NCBI RefSeq assembly: GCF_024584805.1
Contig: NZ_CP075715.1
Span: 7,411,526 to 7,475,525 of the forward strand
Direction: 5' to 3'
From: Streptomyces sp. FIT100
Lineage (GTDB): Bacteria; Actinomycetota; Actinomycetes; Streptomycetales; Streptomycetaceae
Length of the DNA stretch: 64,000 nucleotides
In this document: positions 60,842 to 64,000 of the stretch, in pieces
Layout: the number at the start of each line of letters is the position of its first letter
Numbering within the stretch: the stretch's first letter is position 1
Position numbers and translations under genes: made by a program
Notes under the pieces: generated by a model
The model's database searches: none
Seen by the model: the letters and a program-made list of their open reading frames with translations, nothing else
What the model was told of the DNA's origin: nothing

Positions 60842-62983
60842 TCAGGGTGCGGTGCCCCAGGCCAGGGTCCCGTTCACGTAGACGCCGATCCTGGGGGCGT
60901 CGGCGAAGGCCGCGTTCGTGCCGCGGCTGTAGTCGTCCGCCTCGTCGAAGGCGGACCAGTCGGACTTGTGGACCCGGAGCTGGATCTCTCCGGAGGACGC
61001 CCCGGCGGCGAGCGAACCCCCGGTGACGGTCACCTTCAGGTAGTGGTCGGCGCCGGTCGCCGAACCGTTCGCGGCCACCGAGTGGGTGAGCGAGGAGCAG
61101 CCCGGCTGCGCCCAGTCGCACCATGTGGTGTACGCGCTCGCGCTGTCGGCGAACCAGTAGCGGATCTCGACACCGGCCAGACTCTGGGCGGCGGAACCGG
61201 TGTTGACCAGTTGCAGACTCATCCGGATCGCGTTGTCCGTGGCGTTGGTGTCACCGGTCCTGTACTGCACCTTCAGAGTGCCGCTGCCGGTGCCGCCCTG
61301 CGTCGTCCGCCCGGTCACCGGGCCGGACTGCGCCGAGGTGTTCCCGGCCGCGTCCCGGGCCCGCACTGTGTACGTGTACGCGGTGTCGGCGGTCAGGCCC
61401 GAGTCGGTGAAGCCGGTGGCGGCGGTGGATCCCACGTGTGCACCGCCGCGGAAGACGTCGTACGCCGTCACCCCGACGTTGTCCGTCGCGGCGTTCCAGG
61501 ACACCGAGACCGAAGCGGAGTTGGAGCCGGTGACGCGCAGGTTTCCGGGCGTGCTCGGCGCCTGGGTGTCGTTCCCCGGGCCGCCGCCGCCGACGGGCGG
61601 GTAGGCGTTGGCCAGCAGCATCTGGAACTGCGCCGGGAACCAGTGGCCGGCCAGTGGTGCGTCGGCCATGGCGCCGGTCGGGTTGTTGCCGTTGCGTGCG
61701 TTGCCCTCGTACGTCGGATCGCACATCCGGTCGAACTCCTTGCCCTCGTCGTTCTCGACGGGCTCGCTGTTGCCGTCGGACTCGCCCGGGGGCTTCGCCC
61801 ACACATAGGCGTCGATGCCGGGCTCCGGTGCTGTCGTCGGACGCTCGCCGACACCGGTTCCGGCCTGGTTGCACCAGTTGCCGGTGTGCAGGCGGCGGTC
61901 GATGCGACTGCCGTTCACGTAGTCGTCGACACCGGTCGTCGGGCCGGGCCCGGCGGGCCGCTCGGGGCCGCCCCAGCCGTTGCGGGCCGTGTCGATGAGC
62001 ATGCCGATGCCGGAGTCGAAGCCGCCGCGGCTGACCAGCCGGTCGCGCAGCGCCTGGGCGAAGGAGAGCTCGTCGACGTAGAAGTTCCAGTCCACCCACG
62101 CCGCCTGGCGCACCGTCTGGCCGTTCACCGTGTCGGTGACCTTGAAGTGCGGCTCCTTCAGCGCCGAGTAGTTGGCGGTGTTGACGATGAAACCGTGCAC
62201 GTCGTCGACGGTGGAGCCCTCGCTCGTCGCGGCGAGCGCGAACTCGTCGACCGCCGGGTCGAAGTTGGTGTCCCAGCCCAGCCAGCCGTGGTGGCCCGCG
62301 TCCACGTAGTTGTAGACGTTCCCGATCCCGCCCAGCTTGTGCAGGGCGTAGCCGACGCCCTTCTCGTAGACGCCGAGTTCCTTGACGTGGCGGCACGCGT
62401 CGGTGGCGCCCGCCTGGCTGCCGGCGTTGGTGACCATGTTGGGCAGCGAGTCGGGCTCGATGAGGGCGACGATGCGCAGCGAGGCGTACTTCGGATCGGA
62501 CAGGATCGACGCGATCGGGTCGATGTACCGGGTCTTGTACGCGTCCAGTTCCTCCGCCGCGAGCTCGCCGTTGGAGGCGAGGGCGGCGCAGTCGCGGCCC
62601 GGCAGGTCGTAGATGACGACCTGGAACAGGCTCGCGCCCTGGGTCAGCGCCGTGTCGAGGTGGGCGCGCAGCCCCCGGCTCGTGGACGTGCCGGTGATCG
62701 CGGCGATGCGGTCCATCCACACGAAGCTGGGCTCGTCGGCGATCGCGTCGCCGCCGGGCTCGGCCGCGGCCCGCGCCGACCAGTCGGGGTTCACGTAGGG
62801 GGTGGCGCCCGCGTACGGATTGTCGACCCTGGCGGCCGCGGCGGGCGTTGCGGGCAGCGCGACGCTCAGCGCCGCGCCCAGCGCGAGCGCGGGCAGCAGC
62901 GCCCCCACGCGGAGGCGGAGGCGGTTGCGCATGCGGGAGTTGCTGGGTCCGGGGCGCGACCGGGCGGTTCTCGTGGTGTTCAT
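60842..62983 (-). CDS. Secreted GH6 cellulase with Fn3 and cellulose-binding modules
   Basis: A 713-residue exported inverting beta-1,4-glucanase, probably a cellobiohydrolase by its long loops. The signal peptide (VGALLPALALGAALSVALPA, then AAAA) precedes the GH6 domain. Catalytic landmarks are VVIYDLPGRDCAALAS (general-acid region), IVALIEPDSLPNMVTN and WVDWNFYVDELSF. An Fn3 module (PSTPGNLRVTGSNSASVSVS onward) spans about 480-565. A C-terminal cellulose-binding module resembling CBM3 (LKVQYRTGDTNATDNAIRMS to FADAPRIGVYVNG) covers about 570-710. A CebR box lies 104 bp upstream, so induction by cello-oligosaccharides is expected. Confidence 0.93.
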   Translation of the reverse strand: MNTTRTARSRPGPSNSRMRNRLRLRVGALLPALALGAALSVALPATPAAAARVDNPYAGATPYVNPDWSARAAAEPGGDAIADEPSFVWMDRIAAITGTSTSRGLRAHLDTALTQGASLFQVVIYDLPGRDCAALASNGELAAEELDAYKTRYIDPIASILSDPKYASLRIVALIEPDSLPNMVTNAGSQAGATDACRHVKELGVYEKGVGYALHKLGGIGNVYNYVDAGHHGWLGWDTNFDPAVDEFALAATSEGSTVDDVHGFIVNTANYSALKEPHFKVTDTVNGQTVRQAAWVDWNFYVDELSFAQALRDRLVSRGGFDSGIGMLIDTARNGWGGPERPAGPGPTTGVDDYVNGSRIDRRLHTGNWCNQAGTGVGERPTTAPEPGIDAYVWAKPPGESDGNSEPVENDEGKEFDRMCDPTYEGNARNGNNPTGAMADAPLAGHWFPAQFQMLLANAYPPVGGGGPGNDTQAPSTPGNLRVTGSNSASVSVSWNAATDNVGVTAYDVFRGGAHVGSTAATGFTDSGLTADTAYTYTVRARDAAGNTSAQSGPVTGRTTQGGTGSGTLKVQYRTGDTNATDNAIRMSLQLVNTGSAAQSLAGVEIRYWFADSASAYTTWCDWAQPGCSSLTHSVAANGSATGADHYLKVTVTGGSLAAGASSGEIQLRVHKSDWSAFDEADDYSRGTNAAFADAPRIGVYVNGTLAWGTAP

Positions 62984-63086
62984 CGCGGCTCTCGTGCTCC
63001 TCTCGGGTTGGCCCGTGCCGGGCGGGGCCCGTGCGGGCCCCGCGGCGATGGGGCGGGGGAGGTGCGACGTGCAAGCATCGAAGCGA

Positions 63087-63100
63087 TGGGAGCGCTCCCA
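63087..63100. promoter_or_regulatory. CebR-type operator (TGGGAGCGCTCCCA)
   Basis: An exact 14-bp match to the CebR box known from Streptomyces cellulose/cellobiose genes. It is 104 bp upstream of the GH6 start. CebR, a LacI-family repressor released by cello-oligosaccharides, is not encoded in this window. Confidence 0.9.
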
Positions 63101-63477
63101 CCGTCCTGCGGAGTGATGTACCTGTCAAGACGCTCGTCGTAACGCCCCGGAAACTGCGCTGAGTTGAGGGAGTCAAGGAAACCGCGGCGGAGACTTCGTC
63201 GATCCGCCAACACGTGAAGTGGGGGTCGGGGGTGACCGCGCCCGCTCACCCGCGTCCGGCGACCGTGCCCGCACCAGCGCCCGGTGACCGCGCCCGGCGC
63301 CCGTGCCCTCACCCGTGCCCGTGCCCGTGCCCGCGCCCGACGCCCGGCGGTCGTGCCCGCGGCCGGTGACCGCACCGCGTCCCGCACCCGCGTCCGGCGG
63401 CCCGGTACGACCGAGGTGCCGGGCCGCCGAAGGCGTGGCCACCCCCGTCGCCCGGAGCCGCTGCACAGCGGGGCGGG
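63101..63477. other. Intergenic low-complexity region between GH6 and lysA
   Basis: It contains simple CCCGTGCCCGTG-type repeats (about 63300-63340) and degenerate CCGGCGACCGTGCCCGC units from about 63240. No gene with family resemblance was found on either strand. The left part should contain the distal GH6 promoter region. Confidence 0.55.
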
Positions 63478-63522
63478 TGCGTCACCCCGGCGCCCGCCGC
63501 CGGCGGGCGCCGGGGTGACGCA
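63478..63522 (-). terminator. Perfect 21-bp-stem hairpin terminator of lysA
   Basis: Arms 63478-63498 and 63502-63522 are exact complements (left arm begins TGCGTCACCCCGG) around a 3-base loop. It is 25 bp beyond the lysA stop on the minus strand and is the strongest hairpin seen in the window. Confidence 0.85.
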
Positions 63523-63547
63523 TCGTCCGCCCGCGGCCCCCCACCGC

Positions 63548-64000
63548 TCAGCCGGCGGAGACGTCCCGGCGCAGCAGGTCCTCGAACGTCTCCCGGCGGA
63601 CCACCTCGCGGGCCTCCCCGTCGCGGCAGAAGACGACGGGCGGCCGCCGGGCACCGTTGTAGTTGTTCGAGAGCGAGTAGCAGTACGCGCCCGTCACCGG
63701 CACCGCGATGACGTCGTCCACCTGCGGAGAGCGCAGACGGACGCCGCGGATCAGGGTGTCGCCGGACTCGCAGTGACGGCCGACCAGGTCGTACTCCTCG
63801 CCGCCGCCGACCCGCGAGGCCACGGTGGCCTCGAACCGCTGGCCGTACAGCATCGGTTCGAGGTTGTCGCCCATCCCGCCGTCCACGGCCACGAGCGTGC
63901 GCGGGCCCTGCTTGACCGTGACGACCCGGTAGAGCGTCATGGCGGCCTCCGCCACGAGCGAGCGGCCGGGCTCGATGATCAGCCGGGCGTCCGCCGGCAG
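63548..64000 (-). CDS. lysA: Diaminopimelate decarboxylase, C-terminal part
   Basis: About 150 C-terminal codons of a gene that runs off the right edge. This PLP enzyme makes L-lysine from meso-diaminopimelate. Visible family motifs are EPGRSLVAEAAMTLYRVVTV (PLP-phosphate region), AVDGGMGDN, GRHCESGDTLIRG (active-site Cys donated to the partner subunit), and YCYSLSNNYNGARRPPVVF. The C-terminus RETFEDLLRRDVSAG is typical of Streptomyces LysA. It is a core chromosomal gene. A strong hairpin follows the stop. Confidence 0.95.
   Translation of the reverse strand: MPADARLIIEPGRSLVAEAAMTLYRVVTVKQGPRTLVAVDGGMGDNLEPMLYGQRFEATVASRVGGGEEYDLVGRHCESGDTLIRGVRLRSPQVDDVIAVPVTGAYCYSLSNNYNGARRPPVVFCRDGEAREVVRRETFEDLLRRDVSAG

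Overview
The window is high-GC actinobacterial DNA and almost certainly comes from a Streptomyces chromosome. The signs are GC-rich third codon positions, many GTG starts preceded by GGAGG-type ribosome sites, Tat-exported secreted enzymes, SpoIIE-type phosphatase and ROK/LacI sugar regulators, an LAxTG surface protein, and a perfect match to the known CebR operator upstream of a cellulase. Most of the window is chromosomal-arm-like content: secreted hydrolases, sugar transporters and their regulators. lysA enters at the right edge.

Layout. 1-3.6 kb: start of a secreted polysaccharide-lyase-like protein, a GH29 alpha-L-fucosidase with a PA14 domain, and a divergent TrmB/LuxR regulator. 3.7-16.4 kb: a 1265-residue secreted subtilase, a PAS-GAF-SpoIIE phosphatase, a TauD-type dioxygenase preceded by a possible Cys-containing leader peptide, an amine-oxidase remnant, an NlpC/P60 peptidase, and a 1326-residue XRE-STAND-TM-WD40 protein. 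16.5-27.7 kb: an I36-type inhibitor, then a nearly complete L-fucose system. This comprises sugar-binding protein, two permeases and fucosidase as one overlapping set. A second set holds FAH hydrolase, fuconate dehydratase, SDR and aldo/keto reductase, and a divergent ROK regulator faces the transporter. The expected route is fucosylated glycan to L-fucose, lactone, fuconate, ketodeoxyfuconate, diketodeoxyfuconate, then pyruvate plus lactate. No lactonase is visible. 27.9-38.7 kb: a third fucosidase-like enzyme, pcm, PhnB-like, HxlR and NTF2-like genes, a PHB-depolymerase-type esterase, a two-subunit molybdenum hydroxylase, and an NPP1 protein. 38.9-44.2 kb: two IPT/TIG-repeat genes (one frameshifted), a PhoX/DUF839 protein, and a streptogrisin-type protease.

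44.2-50.8 kb is an accessory, partly decayed island with lower GC. It holds an IS630-type transposase remnant, a gp25 baseplate remnant, a 1287-residue unrecognised protein with an eCIS-cargo-like N-terminal motif, and a broken L,D-transpeptidase. 50.9-64 kb: a thioester-domain surface protein with an LAETG sorting motif, a class-A beta-lactamase-like hydrolase, an ABC sugar operon with GH31 (and the stump of a deleted GH1 gene), its LacI regulator with a perfect palindrome, a GH6 cellulase under a CebR box, and the 3' part of lysA.

The most striking small-scale structure is a MITE-like family of about 212 bp, present three times, with inverted ends and CTAG target duplications. One copy sits inside pcm and keeps the reading frame, adding 70 residues. 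The best candidate for an undescribed system is the 1287-residue protein beside the gp25 remnant. Assignments rest on reading the translated sequence and family motifs; no database search was possible.
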